Assembly (NCBI RefSeq): GCF_014069575.1
Contig: NZ_CP059675.1
Coordinates: 558,001-622,000, forward strand
DNA: 64,000 bases
Direction of reading: 5' to 3'
Origin: Schaalia sp. JY-X169
Lineage (GTDB): Bacteria; Actinomycetota; Actinomycetes; Actinomycetales; Actinomycetaceae
The position numbers and the translations under genes are program-made. Under the pieces are notes generated by a model that saw nothing but the letters and a program-made list of their open reading frames with translations, was not told the DNA's origin and searched no databases. Of this stretch, positions 1 to 9,555 are shown piece by piece; position 1 is the stretch's first letter, and every line of letters begins with the position of its first letter.

Positions 1-431
1 TTGAAAAGGCCGGGGTTACACCCAAGCGCCACCTCGCGGAGTTCCGCACAGCCGCAGCCGCAGATTTTGCGGTTGGCTCGGAACTTGCAGCCGACACCTT
101 TGAAGTGGGCCAGAAGGTTGATGTTTCTGGCAACACCAAGGGCAAGGGCTTCGCAGGTGTGATGAAGCGTCACGGCTTTGCAGGTGGCCCAGCATCACAC
201 GGCGCTCACAAGATCCACCGCAAGCCCGGTTCAATCGGTGCTTGTGCGACTCCTGGTCGCATCTTCCGCGGACAGCGCATGGCTGGCCGCATGGGTGGAG
301 AAAAGCGCACGGTCCAGAACCTGATTGTTCAGGGCGTCGACACAGAACGTGGCCTCCTGCTGATCAAGGGTGCTATTCCCGGCCCTCGTAAGGCTGTTGT
401 CATGGTTCGTACCGCTGTGAAGGGGGCCTGA
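1..431 (+). CDS. rplC: 50S ribosomal protein L3, 5'-truncated by window edge
   Basis: The reading frame is open from base 3 and reads [14 protein letters not shown] near its beginning, then the conserved L3 core with the GQKVDV and [14 protein letters not shown] stretches and a GHRxPGSIG-like segment ([15 protein letters not shown]). L3 binds 23S rRNA domain VI near the peptidyl transferase centre and is an early assembly protein. Roughly the N-terminal third, with the start codon, lies outside the window. The stop is 2 bases before rplD, as expected in the S10 operon order (rpsJ should lie upstream). Confidence 0.97.
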   Translation, partial: EKAGVTPKRHLAEFRTAAAADFAVGSELAADTFEVGQKVDVSGNTKGKGFAGVMKRHGFAGGPASHGAHKIHRKPGSIGACATPGRIFRGQRMAGRMGGEKRTVQNLIVQGVDTERGLLLIKGAIPGPRKAVVMVRTAVKGA

Positions 432-433
432 GC

Positions 434-1285
434 ATGGCGAAGAACATCACCGTAGGTGAAGATCGTAAGGTTCCTGTCTACGACGCCGAGGGCGCAAAGA
501 CGAAGGCAACCGTTGTTCTCCCGGCGTCGATTTTCGACGTTGCTCTGAACATTCCACTTATCCACCAGGTCGTCGAGGCGCAGCGTGCTGCAGCCCGACA
601 GGGAACCCACGCGACGAAGACTCGCTCGGAGGTTTCCGGCGGCGGTAAGAAGCCGTGGCGTCAGAAGGGTACAGGTCGCGCTCGTCAGGGTTCGATCCGC
701 GCTCCCCAGTGGAAGGGTGGAGCTGTTGTCCACGGACCACAGCCGCGTGACTACTCGCAGCGCACACCCAAGAAGATGATTGCGGGCGCTCTGCGCTCTG
801 CACTGTCGGATCGCGCTCGTAACGACGCGATTATCGTCTTCTCAAGCCTTGTGTCGTCTGATACTCCTTCCACGAAGGCAGCAATCGCGACACTGCGCGC
901 AGTTACAGATGCCAAGAAGGTTCTGATCGTTATCGATCGTGAGCAGGCTGGAGCAGAGGTCGCTGTACGTTCTTTCAAGAACATTGAGGGCGTAGGCATC
1001 GTCTGGTCGGATCAGTTGAACACATATGACGTGGTTGATTCAGATCGCGTTGTGTTCACCGAAGCAGCCCTCGCCGCCTACATCGAGCGCATCAACAAGG
1101 CACGCGCCCACGCGGCACGAGAAATCGCTGAAGCGCAGGACGAGGTCGTTGAGTCCAAGGTCAAGGCGAAGAAGGAAGCGAAGGCCGACAAGACCACGGA
1201 GTCTTACGAAGCCGATCACGCCAAGAAGGAAGCCAAGACCGCTAAGGCCGAAGCTGCAAAAAAGGCTAAGGAGGACGACAAGTGA
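434..1285 (+). CDS. rplD: 50S ribosomal protein L4 with long charged C-terminal tail
   Basis: L4 lines the polypeptide exit tunnel. The conserved extended loop is present ([20 protein letters not shown], then [14 protein letters not shown]). At 283 residues it is clearly longer than the usual 200-220. The excess is a C-terminal tail from about residue 222, made of Glu, Lys and Ala ([30 protein letters not shown]). The tail is low-complexity, likely helical or disordered, and probably extends from the ribosome surface. Four-base GTGA overlap with rplW suggests translational coupling. Confidence 0.97.
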   Translation: MAKNITVGEDRKVPVYDAEGAKTKATVVLPASIFDVALNIPLIHQVVEAQRAAARQGTHATKTRSEVSGGGKKPWRQKGTGRARQGSIRAPQWKGGAVVHGPQPRDYSQRTPKKMIAGALRSALSDRARNDAIIVFSSLVSSDTPSTKAAIATLRAVTDAKKVLIVIDREQAGAEVAVRSFKNIEGVGIVWSDQLNTYDVVDSDRVVFTEAALAAYIERINKARAHAAREIAEAQDEVVESKVKAKKEAKADKTTESYEADHAKKEAKTAKAEAAKKAKEDDK

Positions 1286-1587
1286 GCCTCGAAGCAACAA
1301 AGAATCCGCGTGACATCATCTTGAAGCCCGTCGTGACTGAGAAGTCATCACTGAGCCAGGATGAAGGAAAGTACACGTTTGAAGTTGACCCCAGGGCCAA
1401 CAAGACGGAAATCAAGAACGCGATCGAAGATCTCTTTGGCGTGAAGGTTGAGAAGGTAGCGACTCAGAACCGTCAGGGCAAGGCTTTCCGCCGCCGTGAT
1501 GGTCTTGGACGTCGCAAGAACGTCAAGCGTGCGATCGTCACTGTCCGCGAAGGTTCCATCGACATTTTCGGTGAGTCCGGGATCTAG
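1282..1587 (+). CDS. rplW: 50S ribosomal protein L23
   Basis: L23 sits at the tunnel exit and is the docking site for trigger factor and SRP. The 101-residue protein has the family start ([15 protein letters not shown]), the [19 protein letters not shown] helix-strand, and the basic loop ([21 protein letters not shown]). Start is GTG overlapping the rplD stop (GTGA); a purine-rich AAGGAGGA lies just upstream inside rplD. Length is normal for the family. Confidence 0.97.
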   Translation: MSLEATKNPRDIILKPVVTEKSSLSQDEGKYTFEVDPRANKTEIKNAIEDLFGVKVEKVATQNRQGKAFRRRDGLGRRKNVKRAIVTVREGSIDIFGESGI

Positions 1588-1607
1588 AGCGCAGGGGTAG
1601 AAGAAAT

Positions 1608-2444
1608 ATGGCTATACGCAAATATAATCCGACGACTCCTGGTCGTCGCCACGGGAGCGTCTCAGACTTCTCTGAGATCACGCGCTCTTACCCTGAGAAG
1701 TCTCTGGTGCGTCCGATCACGAAGACTGGTGGACGTAACTCCTACGGACGAGTCACTTCCCGCCACCGCGGTGGCGGCCACAAGCGTGCGTACCGTTTGA
1801 TTGACTTCAAGCGGAATGACAAAGATGGCGTACCAGCACGTGTTGCGCAGATCGAATACGATCCCAACCGCACTGCTAACATCGCTCTGCTGCACTACGC
1901 AGACGGAGAGAAGCGTTACATCATCGCTCCTCAGGGCGTGACGGTTGGAACGGTTATTGAGAACGGTCCTAAGGCCGATATCAAGCCGGGTAACAACCTG
2001 CCCATGCGCAACATTCCACTCGGTACTGTGATCCATGCTGTCGAGCTCAACGCTGGACAGGGAGCACGTTTGGCTCGGTCTGCTGGATCTTCGATTCAGC
2101 TGGTTGCCAAGGAAGGTCGCTTCGCTCAGTTGCGTCTCCCCTCGGGTGAGATCCGCAATGTGGATGTTGACTGCCGTGCAACGATCGGCACCGTAGGGAA
2201 CGCCGAACAGGGCAATATTTCCCTCGGCAAGGCTGGTCGCGCACGTTGGAAGGGCCAGCGTCCCAAGGTTCGTGGTGTTGCTATGAACCCGGTCGATCAC
2301 CCACACGGTGGTGGCGAGGGACGTACCTCTGGTGGCCGGCACCCGGTCAGCCCATGGGGTAAGCCTGAAGGCCGTACTCGGCGTCCGAATAAGGCGAGCG
2401 ACAAGCAGATTGTTCGCCGTCGTCGTACTGGCAACAAGCGCTGA
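1608..2444 (+). CDS. rplB: 50S ribosomal protein L2
   Basis: L2 is essential for subunit association and peptidyl transferase assembly. The 278 residues match family length. The start [14 protein letters not shown], the central [15 protein letters not shown], and the C-terminal [14 protein letters not shown] with the conserved His are present. It follows rplW after 20 bases; the RBS is weak (AGAAGAA). A 364-residue open frame on the opposite strand is only a codon-bias shadow of this gene and rpsS. Confidence 0.98.
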   Translation: MAIRKYNPTTPGRRHGSVSDFSEITRSYPEKSLVRPITKTGGRNSYGRVTSRHRGGGHKRAYRLIDFKRNDKDGVPARVAQIEYDPNRTANIALLHYADGEKRYIIAPQGVTVGTVIENGPKADIKPGNNLPMRNIPLGTVIHAVELNAGQGARLARSAGSSIQLVAKEGRFAQLRLPSGEIRNVDVDCRATIGTVGNAEQGNISLGKAGRARWKGQRPKVRGVAMNPVDHPHGGGEGRTSGGRHPVSPWGKPEGRTRRPNKASDKQIVRRRRTGNKR

Positions 2445-2459
2445 TAGGGAGCTGGACAC

Positions 2460-2741
2460 ATGCCACGTAGTTTGAAGAAGGGTCCCTACGTAGACCCAAG
2501 CTTGCAGAAGAAGGTCGACGAGCAGATTGAGAAGGGGACGAAGCAGGTCATCAAGACTTGGTCGCGCCGCTCGATGATTACTCCGGACTTCCTGGGCCTC
2601 ACCTTCGCAGTTCACGACGGTCGCCGCCATGTGCCGGTGTACGTCACCGAATCTATGGTTGGCCACAAGCTCGGCGAGTTTGCGCCTACGCGCACTTTCC
2701 GTAGCCACGTGAAGGACGACCGTAAGGGCCGGCGTCGCTAG
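2460..2741 (+). CDS. rpsS: 30S ribosomal protein S19
   Basis: S19 binds 16S rRNA in the head with S13 near the A site. All 93 residues align with the family: [19 protein letters not shown], then [39 protein letters not shown] and a basic C-end (RKGRRR). GGGAGCTGG precedes the ATG. Family-typical in length and position. Confidence 0.98.
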   Translation: MPRSLKKGPYVDPSLQKKVDEQIEKGTKQVIKTWSRRSMITPDFLGLTFAVHDGRRHVPVYVTESMVGHKLGEFAPTRTFRSHVKDDRKGRRR

Positions 2742-2767
2742 ACGCTGGGGAAGCAAGGAGCTAGAAG

Positions 2768-3136
2768 ATGGAAGCCAAGGCGAAGGCGCGCTACGTTCGC
2801 GTCACGCCCCAGAAGGCACGACGGGTCGTTAACGAGGTCCGTGGGAAGTCCTTCCTTGAGGCAGCCGACATGCTTACGTTCGCCCCCCAGCGGGTGGCCC
2901 GTGATGTCAACAAGATTCTTCACTCGGCAGTTGCCAATGTGAAGGTCCTTGCCGACAAGAACGGTGAGAACGTACAGGATGCCGATTTGTGGATTCTTGA
3001 GACATATGTCGATGAGGGTCCGACTATGAAGCGTTTCCAGCCACGAGCCCAGGGCCGTGCAGGAACGATTCTGAAGCGTACCAGCCACATCACCGTGGTT
3101 GTTGGAACTAAAGACGAGAAGGAAGGGGATCGCTAG
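2768..3136 (+). CDS. rplV: 50S ribosomal protein L22
   Basis: L22 contributes the second tunnel-constriction loop, opposite L4. The 122-residue protein starts [20 protein letters not shown] and ends with the conserved beta hairpin ([25 protein letters not shown]), the region altered in macrolide-resistant mutants; the loop sequence looks wild type. AAGGAG lies 6-7 bases before the ATG. Its stop is directly followed by the rpsC start (TAGATG, no gap). Confidence 0.98.
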   Translation: MEAKAKARYVRVTPQKARRVVNEVRGKSFLEAADMLTFAPQRVARDVNKILHSAVANVKVLADKNGENVQDADLWILETYVDEGPTMKRFQPRAQGRAGTILKRTSHITVVVGTKDEKEGDR

Positions 3137-3991
3137 ATGGGCCAGAAGGTAAACCCCACTGGTTTCCGCCTGGGGATCACCACCGAACACCGTTCGCGGT
3201 GGTTCTCGGACTCGACTACCAAGGGACAGCGCTACAGCGACTATGTAGCCGAGGACGTCAAGATCCGCGAGGTTCTTTCTGATGGCCTCGAACGTGCTGG
3301 CATCTCTAAGGTAGAGATCGAGCGCACGCGGGATCGCGTACGAGTTGACCTGCACACTGCACGTCCAGGCATTGTCATTGGACGTCGTGGTGCTGAGGCA
3401 GACCGTTTGCGTCAGGACCTGGAGAAGCTCACGGGCAAGCAGGTACAGCTGAACATTCTCGAGGTCAAGAACCCCGAGATTGATGCTCAGTTGGTCGCCC
3501 AGGGAGTAGCAGAGCAGCTTGCTGCGCGCGTCTCCTTCCGCCGGGCAATGCGTAAGGCAATGCAGTCTGCGCAGCGCGCGGGAGCAAAGGGCATTCGTGT
3601 CCAGTGCTCCGGGCGACTCGGTGGCGCAGAAATGTCACGCAGCGAGTTCTACCGTGAGGGTCGCGTGCCCTTGCAGACGCTGCGCGCAAACATTGATTAC
3701 GGCTTCTTTGAAGCACGTACCACATTCGGCCGTATTGGCGTCAAGGTGTGGATCTACAAGGGTGACATGACCGAACGCGAGTTCGCACGTGCCCAGGCCG
3801 AGCAGGCGAACCGTGGCGGAGGACGCCGCGGAGATCGTCGCGGTGGTCCGGGACGTCGTGGCGGGCGTGATGGAGGCGCTGGACGCACTCCTCGCACCGG
3901 TGGTCAGGGAACCGAAGCTGCCGATCAGGCTCCCGCAACCGCTGACGCGGATCTGCAGGCACCTGTCGCTGAGACCGCTACGGAGGCCTGA
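3137..3991 (+). CDS. rpsC: 30S ribosomal protein S3 with RGG-rich C-terminal tail
   Basis: S3 forms part of the mRNA entry channel. The start [14 protein letters not shown], the KH-domain GxxG ([13 protein letters not shown]) and the C-domain ([30 protein letters not shown]) are present. From about residue 225 there is a 60-residue tail, first Gly/Arg-rich ([18 protein letters not shown]), then Ala/Pro/acidic. Total length is 284 against about 230 in E. coli. Such RGG tails are disordered and bind RNA nonspecifically; rpsE carries a similar one at its N-terminus. Confidence 0.97.
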   Translation: MGQKVNPTGFRLGITTEHRSRWFSDSTTKGQRYSDYVAEDVKIREVLSDGLERAGISKVEIERTRDRVRVDLHTARPGIVIGRRGAEADRLRQDLEKLTGKQVQLNILEVKNPEIDAQLVAQGVAEQLAARVSFRRAMRKAMQSAQRAGAKGIRVQCSGRLGGAEMSRSEFYREGRVPLQTLRANIDYGFFEARTTFGRIGVKVWIYKGDMTEREFARAQAEQANRGGGRRGDRRGGPGRRGGRDGGAGRTPRTGGQGTEAADQAPATADADLQAPVAETATEA

Positions 3992-3996
3992 AGCAC

Positions 3997-4416
3997 ATGC
4001 TGATTCCCCGTCGAGTAAAGTACCGCAAGCAGCACCGGCCAAACCGTAAGGGCATGGCCAAGGGTGGCACGGAGTTGGCTTTCGGTGACTACGGCATTCA
4101 AGCGCTGGAGCACGCCTACCTGACCAACCGTCAGATCGAGGCAGCTCGTATCGCTATGACGCGTCACATCAAGCGTGGCGGCAAGGTTTGGATCACTGTG
4201 TTCCCGGACCGCCCGCTAACAAAGAAGCCTGCCGAGACCCGCATGGGTTCGGGTAAGGGTGCTCCTGAATGGTGGGTTGCCCCGATTAAGCCCGGACGCA
4301 TTCTGTTTGAACTTGGTGGTGTCCCGGAGCCTTTGGCACGTGAGGCTATGCGCCGCGCCCGTCACAAGCTTCCGATTAAGACCCGTTTTGTGGTCCGTGA
4401 GGGTGTGGAGAACTGA
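3997..4416 (+). CDS. rplP: 50S ribosomal protein L16
   Basis: L16 contacts the A-site tRNA and organises 23S helices 38 and 89. The 139 residues carry the family marks [42 protein letters not shown] and the loop [20 protein letters not shown]. It starts 5 bases after rpsC and shares one base with rpmC (TGATG), implying reinitiation. Confidence 0.98.
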   Translation: MLIPRRVKYRKQHRPNRKGMAKGGTELAFGDYGIQALEHAYLTNRQIEAARIAMTRHIKRGGKVWITVFPDRPLTKKPAETRMGSGKGAPEWWVAPIKPGRILFELGGVPEPLAREAMRRARHKLPIKTRFVVREGVEN

Positions 4417-4649
4417 TGGCAGACAACGTATTGACCACAGCGGATCTAGATGCAATGGATGACGCTGCACTCCGCAAGGAGCTGGAGCGCGCTAAGGCTG
4501 AACTGTTCAACTTGCGTTTTTCGCAGGCTGTCGGCGGTCTTGAGGATTCGGGTCGCATGAAGGCAGTTCGCAAGAACATTGCCCGCATTTACACGATTGC
4601 GCGTGAACGTGAACTTGGTTTCCGTACTGCGCCCGGTAGCGAGGATTAG
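4416..4649 (+). CDS. rpmC: 50S ribosomal protein L29
   Basis: L29 sits near L23 at the tunnel exit. The 77-residue protein has a short N-terminal extension ([16 protein letters not shown]) before the family helices [41 protein letters not shown]-terminal residues after TIARERELG are variable. The ATG overlaps the rplP stop by one base. Confidence 0.96.
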   Translation: MADNVLTTADLDAMDDAALRKELERAKAELFNLRFSQAVGGLEDSGRMKAVRKNIARIYTIARERELGFRTAPGSED

Positions 4650-4654
4650 AAGAG

Positions 4655-4927
4655 ATGGCAGATTCAACTGCTCCCGAGCGTAATCAGCGCAAGACGCGCC
4701 GAGGCTATGTCTCGAGCGACAAGATGGATAAGACCGTCGTGGTGGTCCTTGAGGACCGCATTAAGCACCCGCTGTATGGCAAGGTGCTTCGCAAGGCCGT
4801 CAAGGTCAAGGCACACGATGAAAATAACGAATGCGGCGTGGGTGACCTCGTGCGCATCATGGAGACTCGTCCGCTGTCAGCGACAAAGCACTGGCGCGTA
4901 GTCGAGATCCTGGAAAAGGCGAAGTAG
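4655..4927 (+). CDS. rpsQ: 30S ribosomal protein S17
   Basis: S17 is a primary 16S-binding OB-fold protein. Motifs: [64 protein letters not shown]. Its 90 residues are normal. AGAAGAG precedes the ATG. It is followed by an unusual 126-base gap with two perfect inverted repeats before rplN, the first larger gap in the block. Confidence 0.97.
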   Translation: MADSTAPERNQRKTRRGYVSSDKMDKTVVVVLEDRIKHPLYGKVLRKAVKVKAHDENNECGVGDLVRIMETRPLSATKHWRVVEILEKAK

Positions 4928-4930
4928 TGA

Positions 4931-4962
4931 GTTGGGCCAAAGGATCACTCCTTTGGCCCAAC
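4931..4962 (+). terminator. Perfect 14-bp hairpin between rpsQ and rplN (no U-tract)
   Basis: Bases 4931-4944 and 4949-4962 are exact reverse complements around a TCAC loop. The hairpin starts 3 bases after the rpsQ stop. It lacks a following U-run, so it may act as an attenuator, a Rho-assisted terminator or an RNase processing site separating S10-type from spc-type genes. The structure is seen; the role is inferred. Confidence 0.5.
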
Positions 4963-5004
4963 ATTCCACTAGCATTTCCAAGCAACCAAATCCGTTCGGC
5001 CAGG

Positions 5005-5024
5005 CTCTCTGGCTCGCCAGAGAG
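5005..5024 (+). other. Second inverted repeat in rpsQ-rplN gap
   Basis: CTCTCTGGC (5005-5013) and GCCAGAGAG (5016-5024) pair perfectly; as RNA it would be an 8-bp stem with a 4-base loop. It lies 30 bases before rplN. It could be a ribosomal-protein binding leader element (spc operons are often autoregulated), but no known leader motif was recognised. Confidence 0.4.
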
Positions 5025-5053
5025 AACCAGCACGACGACAGGAGTCATAAGGA

Positions 5054-5425
5054 ATGATCCAGCAGGAGTCACGACTCAAGGTCGCTGATAACACGGGCGC
5101 AAAGGAACTTCTTTGCATCCGTGTTTTGGGCGGCTCGGGTCGGCGCTACGCGGGCATTGGCGACACGATTGTCGCCTCGGTCAAGGACGCGATCCCAGGC
5201 GGCAACGTCAAGAAGGGTGAAGTCGTCAAGGCTGTCATAGTCCGCACGAAGAAACCATCCCGTCGGTTGGATGGCTCATACATCCGTTTCGACGAAAACT
5301 CGGCCGTTATCTTGAAAGCTGACGGTAGCGAACCGCGTGGCACGCGCATTTTCGGCCCTGTTGGCCGTGAACTGCGTGACAAGAAGTTCATGCGCATCGT
5401 CTCGCTAGCACCGGAGGTAATCTGA
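5054..5425 (+). CDS. rplN: 50S ribosomal protein L14
   Basis: L14 forms intersubunit bridges and binds near L19. The 123 residues start [20 protein letters not shown] and contain [30 protein letters not shown] and [12 protein letters not shown]-type sequence ([16 protein letters not shown]). AAGGA lies just before the ATG. It is the first gene after the hairpin-containing gap. Confidence 0.98.
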   Translation: MIQQESRLKVADNTGAKELLCIRVLGGSGRRYAGIGDTIVASVKDAIPGGNVKKGEVVKAVIVRTKKPSRRLDGSYIRFDENSAVILKADGSEPRGTRIFGPVGRELRDKKFMRIVSLAPEVI

Positions 5426-5862
5426 TGGCCGCGAAGATCAAAAAGGGTGACCTCGTAGAGGTCGTTCGAGGACGTACATCGGACTCGAAGAAGATGAATG
5501 CGCGCAATGCTCGCCGCGACGCCGAAGGCCTTGAGCCATTGGCAGCGGGGGACAAAGGCAAGCAGGGTCGTGTCATCAAGGTTTTCCCTGAGAATGGCAC
5601 AGCACTGGTCGAAGGTGTAAACCTGAAGACGCGCCACGTCCGTCCCGGACAGTCCGGCGATCAGGGGGGCATCGTGACAAGCGAAGCACCAATTTCCCTG
5701 GCAAAGCTCGCCCTCGTCGACCCTTCGACTGGCAAGCCAGTTCGCGTCGGGTTCCGTGAGGACGTCGTGGAGCGCGATGGCAAGAAGAAGACCATCCGTG
5801 TTCGCGTTGCCCGTGGTGGCAGCCGCCGTGGCATCACACCGGGTAAGGAGCTTGACGCATGA
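5425..5862 (+). CDS. rplX: 50S ribosomal protein L24 with internal insertion
   Basis: L24 is an assembly initiator binding the 5' end of 23S rRNA. The KOW-type core is recognisable: [10 protein letters not shown] (residues 5-14), then [24 protein letters not shown] from residue 43. Between them lie about 26 extra hydrophilic residues (16-41, e.g. [19 protein letters not shown]) in the first beta turn, where most homologues have one to three residues. The C-terminal half is also long (total 145 versus about 105). It overlaps rplN by one base and rplE by four. Confidence 0.95.
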   Translation: MAAKIKKGDLVEVVRGRTSDSKKMNARNARRDAEGLEPLAAGDKGKQGRVIKVFPENGTALVEGVNLKTRHVRPGQSGDQGGIVTSEAPISLAKLALVDPSTGKPVRVGFREDVVERDGKKKTIRVRVARGGSRRGITPGKELDA

Positions 5863-6404
5863 GCCCGCGTTTGAAGGAAAAGTACGAGGACAAGGTCAAG
5901 GCGGAACTGATTGAACAGTTCAATCTTGAGAACGTCATGCAGGTTGGTAAGCCGGTAAAGGTTGTCGTCAACATGGGTGTGGGCGAAGCAGCTCGAGATG
6001 CGAAGGCTCTCGATGGTGCTATTGCCGACCTCCAGGCGATTACAGGTCAGAAGCCGCGCATCAACCGCGCCAAGAAGTCCATTGCCCAGTTCAAGCTTCG
6101 CGAGGGCCAGGCAATCGGTGCATCCGTAACGCTACGTGGCGATCGCATGTGGGAGTTCCTGGATCGACTGCTGTCGGTTTCGCTGCCCCGTATTCGCGAC
6201 TTCCGCGGCTTGTCTCCCAAGCAGTTTGACGGACATGGTAACTACACTTTTGGTTTGACAGAACAGTCCATGTTCCACGAAATCAACGTTGACAACATTG
6301 ACCGTGTTCGCGGTATGGACGTCACCATTGTTACGTCTGCAGATACCGATGAGCAGGGGCGTGAGCTCTTGCGTAAACTCGGTTTCCCTTTCAAGGAGGC
6401 GTAA
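5859..6404 (+). CDS. rplE: 50S ribosomal protein L5
   Basis: L5 binds 5S rRNA and contacts P-site tRNA. Features: [67 protein letters not shown] and the C-terminal [25 protein letters not shown]. Its 181 residues are family-normal. ATGA overlap with rplX. Confidence 0.98.
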   Translation: MSPRLKEKYEDKVKAELIEQFNLENVMQVGKPVKVVVNMGVGEAARDAKALDGAIADLQAITGQKPRINRAKKSIAQFKLREGQAIGASVTLRGDRMWEFLDRLLSVSLPRIRDFRGLSPKQFDGHGNYTFGLTEQSMFHEINVDNIDRVRGMDVTIVTSADTDEQGRELLRKLGFPFKEA

Positions 6405-6407
6405 CCG

Positions 6408-6593
6408 ATGGCAAAAACATCGCTGAAAATCAAGGCTAGCCGCAAGCCCAAGTTTGCTGTGCGTGCCTACACCCGGTGCAACCGTTGCGGTCGACCCAAG
6501 TCGGTCTACCGTAAGTTCGGCCTGTGCCGCATCTGCCTGCGTGAACTCGCCCTTAAGGGTGACCTCCCGGGCGTAACGAAGAGCAGCTGGTAA
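6408..6593 (+). CDS. rpsN: 30S ribosomal protein S14, zinc-binding type
   Basis: The 61-residue short form (type Z). Cysteines 24, 27, 40 and 43 form a CxxC-x12-CxxC zinc ribbon within [23 protein letters not shown]. The long zinc-free S14 found as a zinc-starvation paralogue is not in this window. It begins 3 bases after rplE with an overlapping GGAGGCG. Confidence 0.98.
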   Translation: MAKTSLKIKASRKPKFAVRAYTRCNRCGRPKSVYRKFGLCRICLRELALKGDLPGVTKSSW

Positions 6594-6612
6594 CACTTAC
6601 GACGTAGGTCTA

Positions 6613-6641
6613 CGGGCATTACGCCCGATAGCGGAAACCGC
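6613..6641 (+). other. Two short hairpins in rpsN-rpsH gap
   Basis: CGGGC (6613-6617) pairs with GCCCG (6623-6627), and GCGG (6631-6634) with CCGC (6638-6641). They occupy the 72-base gap before rpsH. In other bacteria the S8 repressor binds near rplE-rpsN-rpsH. No match to the E. coli S8 target was recognised, so a regulatory role is speculative. Confidence 0.3.
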
Positions 6642-6665
6642 GTCGAGGAAGGGGTCCGCCCCAAA

Positions 6666-7064
6666 ATGACAATGACTGATCCAATCGCAGACATGCTAAC
6701 GCGTCTGCGCAACGCGAACCAGGCTCACCATGAGTCTGTGTCGATGCCGTACTCCAAACTGAAGAATGCCATTGCGCAGATTCTCCTCAGTGAGGGCTAC
6801 ATCAAGGCGATTTCTGTTGAGGATGCCCGTGTGGGCAAGACTCTGGTACTCAGCCTGAAGTACGGAAACAAGCGCGAAAGGGCCATCACCGGCCTGCGGC
6901 GCATTTCCAAGCCGGGGCTGCGTGTATACGCGAAGTCCACAAACCTCCCGCAGGTCCGCGGTGGTCTAGGCGTGGCGATTCTTTCGACCTCGTCCGGATT
7001 GCTGACAGATCGCCAGGCGGCCGACAAAGCCGTGGGCGGCGAAGTTGTCGCCTACGTCTGGTAA
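6666..7064 (+). CDS. rpsH: 30S ribosomal protein S8
   Basis: S8 binds the central domain of 16S rRNA. Start [21 protein letters not shown]-terminal motif [26 protein letters not shown] is the 16S-binding signature. 132 residues, normal. GAAGGGG lies 9 bases ahead of the ATG. Confidence 0.98.
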   Translation: MTMTDPIADMLTRLRNANQAHHESVSMPYSKLKNAIAQILLSEGYIKAISVEDARVGKTLVLSLKYGNKRERAITGLRRISKPGLRVYAKSTNLPQVRGGLGVAILSTSSGLLTDRQAADKAVGGEVVAYVW

Positions 7065-7075
7065 GGGAAGAGCGA

Positions 7076-7612
7076 ATGTCACGTATCGGTAAGCAGCCGG
7101 TGGTTATTCCCGCCGGTGTAGAAGTAAAGATTGACGGAAACGTCGTCACCGTTGTGGGCCCGAAGGGGACTCTCACTCAGGAACTGCGTGCCCCCATCAC
7201 CGCGAAGGTTGAGGGTGGCGAGGTTGTTCTTGAGCGCCCCGTGGATACCCGTGAGGCGCGCGCATTGCACGGCCTGTACCGGACCCTCGTCGCGAACATG
7301 GTGGAGGGTGTCACCAACGGGTACTCGAAGACACTTGAGATTGTCGGTACCGGTTACCGTGCAACTCAGAAGGGCGCGAATGTCGAGTTTGCGCTTGGGT
7401 ACTCGCACTCGATCACGGTGGAACCAGAAGCCGGTATTGAACTTGCGGTCCCTTCACAGACCAAGGTCGTGGTGAGCGGAATCGACAAGCAGCAGGTAGG
7501 CGAAGTCGCGGCGAACATACGCAAGCTGCGCAAACCAGAGCCTTACAAAGGCAAGGGTATTCGCTACGAAGGCGAAGTCGTACGTCGCAAGGTCGGAAAG
7601 GCGGGTAAGTGA
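7076..7612 (+). CDS. rplF: 50S ribosomal protein L6
   Basis: L6 lies at the factor-binding region by the sarcin-ricin loop. [17 protein letters not shown], the duplicated alpha/beta domains, [21 protein letters not shown] and the C-terminal [15 protein letters not shown] are present in 178 residues. GGGAAGAGCGA precedes the ATG. Its stop overlaps rplR by one base. Confidence 0.98.
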   Translation: MSRIGKQPVVIPAGVEVKIDGNVVTVVGPKGTLTQELRAPITAKVEGGEVVLERPVDTREARALHGLYRTLVANMVEGVTNGYSKTLEIVGTGYRATQKGANVEFALGYSHSITVEPEAGIELAVPSQTKVVVSGIDKQQVGEVAANIRKLRKPEPYKGKGIRYEGEVVRRKVGKAGK

Positions 7613-7983
7613 TGGCTTACGCGGTCAAAGGTAAGGGCAAGGTTATTGCTCGTAAGCGCCGCCACCAGCGTGTGCGTCAGAAGGTCAATGGCACCGCCAG
7701 TCGTCCTCGGCTGGTCGTCACCCGCTCGAACCGTCACATGTTCGCCCAGGTTGTCAACGACACTGAGGGCAACACCGTAGTGTGGGCGTCCACCATGGAG
7801 CCAGAGCTGCGCAGTGACGATGCGAAGAAGACGGACAAGGCTCGTAAGGTCGGTGAGCTCATCGCTCAGCGTGCCAAAGAGGCCGGCATTGAAGAAGTCG
7901 TATTTGACCGCGGTGGCAACGTCTACCACGGCCGAGTTGCGGCAGTAGCGGAAGGCGCCCGCGAGGGCGGCCTGAAGCTGTAG
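7612..7983 (+). CDS. rplR: 50S ribosomal protein L18
   Basis: L18 binds 5S rRNA with L5. The basic N-end ([20 protein letters not shown]), [23 protein letters not shown] and the end [26 protein letters not shown] are typical. The ATG at 7612 (TGATG overlap with rplF) is preferred to the GTG one codon upstream. 123 residues. Confidence 0.97.
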   Translation: MAYAVKGKGKVIARKRRHQRVRQKVNGTASRPRLVVTRSNRHMFAQVVNDTEGNTVVWASTMEPELRSDDAKKTDKARKVGELIAQRAKEAGIEEVVFDRGGNVYHGRVAAVAEGAREGGLKL

Positions 7984-8011
7984 GCGCGAGAAAAGGAAGA
8001 GAGAGTATCTG

Positions 8012-8728
8012 ATGGCTGCACAGCAGCGAGGTAGTAACGATCAGGACAGTTCCGCGCGCCAGAGCCGCGATGGGGCAGGTCAGGGTCAAGGCCAGGGCCG
8101 TGGTCGTGGTGGCCGCGGTGGTGACCGTCGCGACAACCGTCGTGAACAAGATCGCAATCAGTATCTGGAGCGCGTTGTCGCTATCAACCGTGTGTCTAAG
8201 GTTGTGAAGGGTGGCCGACGCTTTTCCTTCACCGCCCTCGTCGTTGTCGGCGATGGCGAAGGTATGGTCGGGATCGGTTACGGCAAGGCCAAGGAAGTTC
8301 CAGCGGCTATTGCCAAGGGTGTTGAGGAAGCAAAGAAGAGCTTCTTCCGCGTTCCCATGATTCGCAGGTCGATTCCCCACAAGGTTCAAGGTGAAGATGC
8401 AGCGGGCGTAGTAATGTTGCGTCCTGCCTCTCCGGGAACCGGTGTAATCGCCGGCGGTCCTGTTCGCGCAGTACTGGAATGCGCTGGCATTCACGATGTG
8501 CTGACGAAGTCACTTGGATCTTCAAACGCAATCAACATCGTGCGTGCAACAGTTGCAGCGCTCAAGCAGCTTGATGAGCCTGAGGCAGTGGCTGCTCGTC
8601 GTGGCCTCCCACTGGAGCGTGTAGCACCGGCAGCAATGCTTCGTGCACGTGCAGAAGGTGTTGCTGATAAGAAGGCAGCGGCGGAAGCCGCTGAAGCAGA
8701 CAAGGCAGCAGCGGGGGTGAGCAACTGA
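8012..8728 (+). CDS. rpsE: 30S ribosomal protein S5 with RGG-rich N-terminal tail
   Basis: S5 lines the mRNA entry tunnel and affects decoding fidelity. The S5 domain starts near residue 50 ([21 protein letters not shown]), followed by [21 protein letters not shown] and [16 protein letters not shown]. Ahead of it are about 50 extra residues rich in Gln, Gly and Arg ([18 protein letters not shown]). The C-terminus has another 40-residue Ala/Glu tail. At 238 residues it is far longer than E. coli S5 (167). The combination with an RGG tail on S3, its neighbour at the mRNA entry site, is striking. Confidence 0.97.
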   Translation: MAAQQRGSNDQDSSARQSRDGAGQGQGQGRGRGGRGGDRRDNRREQDRNQYLERVVAINRVSKVVKGGRRFSFTALVVVGDGEGMVGIGYGKAKEVPAAIAKGVEEAKKSFFRVPMIRRSIPHKVQGEDAAGVVMLRPASPGTGVIAGGPVRAVLECAGIHDVLTKSLGSSNAINIVRATVAALKQLDEPEAVAARRGLPLERVAPAAMLRARAEGVADKKAAAEAAEADKAAAGVSN

Positions 8729-8910
8729 TGGCGAAGGTCGAAATCACTCTGAAGAAGTCACTTTCAGGCCAGAAGGAGAACATCCGCGAGTCCGCGAAGT
8801 CCCTGGGTCTGAAGAAGATTGGTCAAAAGACTGTCCGTGAGGACACCGCGGTTGTTCGAGGCCAAATTCAGACAATCAAGCACCTGGTAGAAGTAGAGGA
8901 GGCGAAGTAG
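8728..8910 (+). CDS. rpmD: 50S ribosomal protein L30
   Basis: The 60-residue protein ([30 protein letters not shown], then [15 protein letters not shown]) fits the short bacterial L30. It overlaps rpsE by one base (TGATG) and precedes rplO by 2 bases. Confidence 0.96.
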   Translation: MAKVEITLKKSLSGQKENIRESAKSLGLKKIGQKTVREDTAVVRGQIQTIKHLVEVEEAK

Positions 8911-8912
8911 GT

Positions 8913-9395
8913 ATGGCTACTAACAAGAAGAACGCCAATCTGCCCGCCGAGGGCGAGGTGTTGAGGCTACATCACTTGGCTCCCGCACCCGGTGCCAAGA
9001 AGGATCGCACCCGTGTGGGTCGTGGTGAAGGTTCCAAGGGTAAGACCGCGGGTCGCGGCACCAAGGGAACTAAGGCACGCTATCAGGTTCCCCTCGGATT
9101 CGAGGGTGGCCAGATGCCCATCCACATGCGTCTTCCGAAACTGCGTGGGTTCACAAACCCCTTCCGTGTCGAGTACCAGGTTGTAAATCTGGACACTCTG
9201 GCTGATGCTTACCCTGAGGGTGGCTCAGTCACGGTTGAGGATCTTGTCGCCAAGCGTCTTGTACGTAAGGGAGAGCCGGTCAAGGTTCTCGGTGGCGGTG
9301 AAATCACAGTGGCACTGGAAGTTGAGGTCGACAAGTGGTCGGCTTCGGCAGAAGCGAAAATCAAGGAGGCGGGCGGCTCAATCTCCGCTCGCTAG
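8913..9395 (+). CDS. rplO: 50S ribosomal protein L15
   Basis: L15 is a late-assembly protein binding 23S r[61 protein letters not shown] and a C-terminal [23 protein letters not shown] match the family. 160 residues. It is the last gene of the block and is followed by a strong terminator, so secY is separately transcribed. Confidence 0.98.
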   Translation: MATNKKNANLPAEGEVLRLHHLAPAPGAKKDRTRVGRGEGSKGKTAGRGTKGTKARYQVPLGFEGGQMPIHMRLPKLRGFTNPFRVEYQVVNLDTLADAYPEGGSVTVEDLVAKRLVRKGEPVKVLGGGEITVALEVEVDKWSASAEAKIKEAGGSISAR

Positions 9396-9402
9396 TAAGA
9401 GT

Positions 9403-9437
9403 GGAGGGTGCCGAGACTCGGTGCCCTCCCTTTTTCT
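9403..9437 (+). terminator. Rho-independent terminator after rplO
   Basis: A 13-bp stem with two G-U wobbles (9403-9415 with 9417-9429; apical pairs will open to make a loop) is followed by TTTTTCTT. It ends the ribosomal block and explains the fresh promoter expected before secY. Confidence 0.9.
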
Positions 9438-9555
9438 TACATCAAATTTGTGCTTGCTCATCAAATGTGGGCACCGCAACCCGACTTAGGAAGTAGTCTG
9501 GGCTAGTCTCAAAGCTTGTCCAGATGGCTAATGCCCCCCGGGGTTTGGAGGAAGT

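Noticed and set aside
1662-2756. 364-residue open frame on the minus strand
   Set aside because: It lies wholly over rplB and rpsS, whose products are unmistakable; it arises from codon bias and has no recognisable domain or RBS.
4216-4470. 84-residue minus-strand frame in rplP/rpmC
   Set aside because: Antisense shadow of two conserved ribosomal genes.
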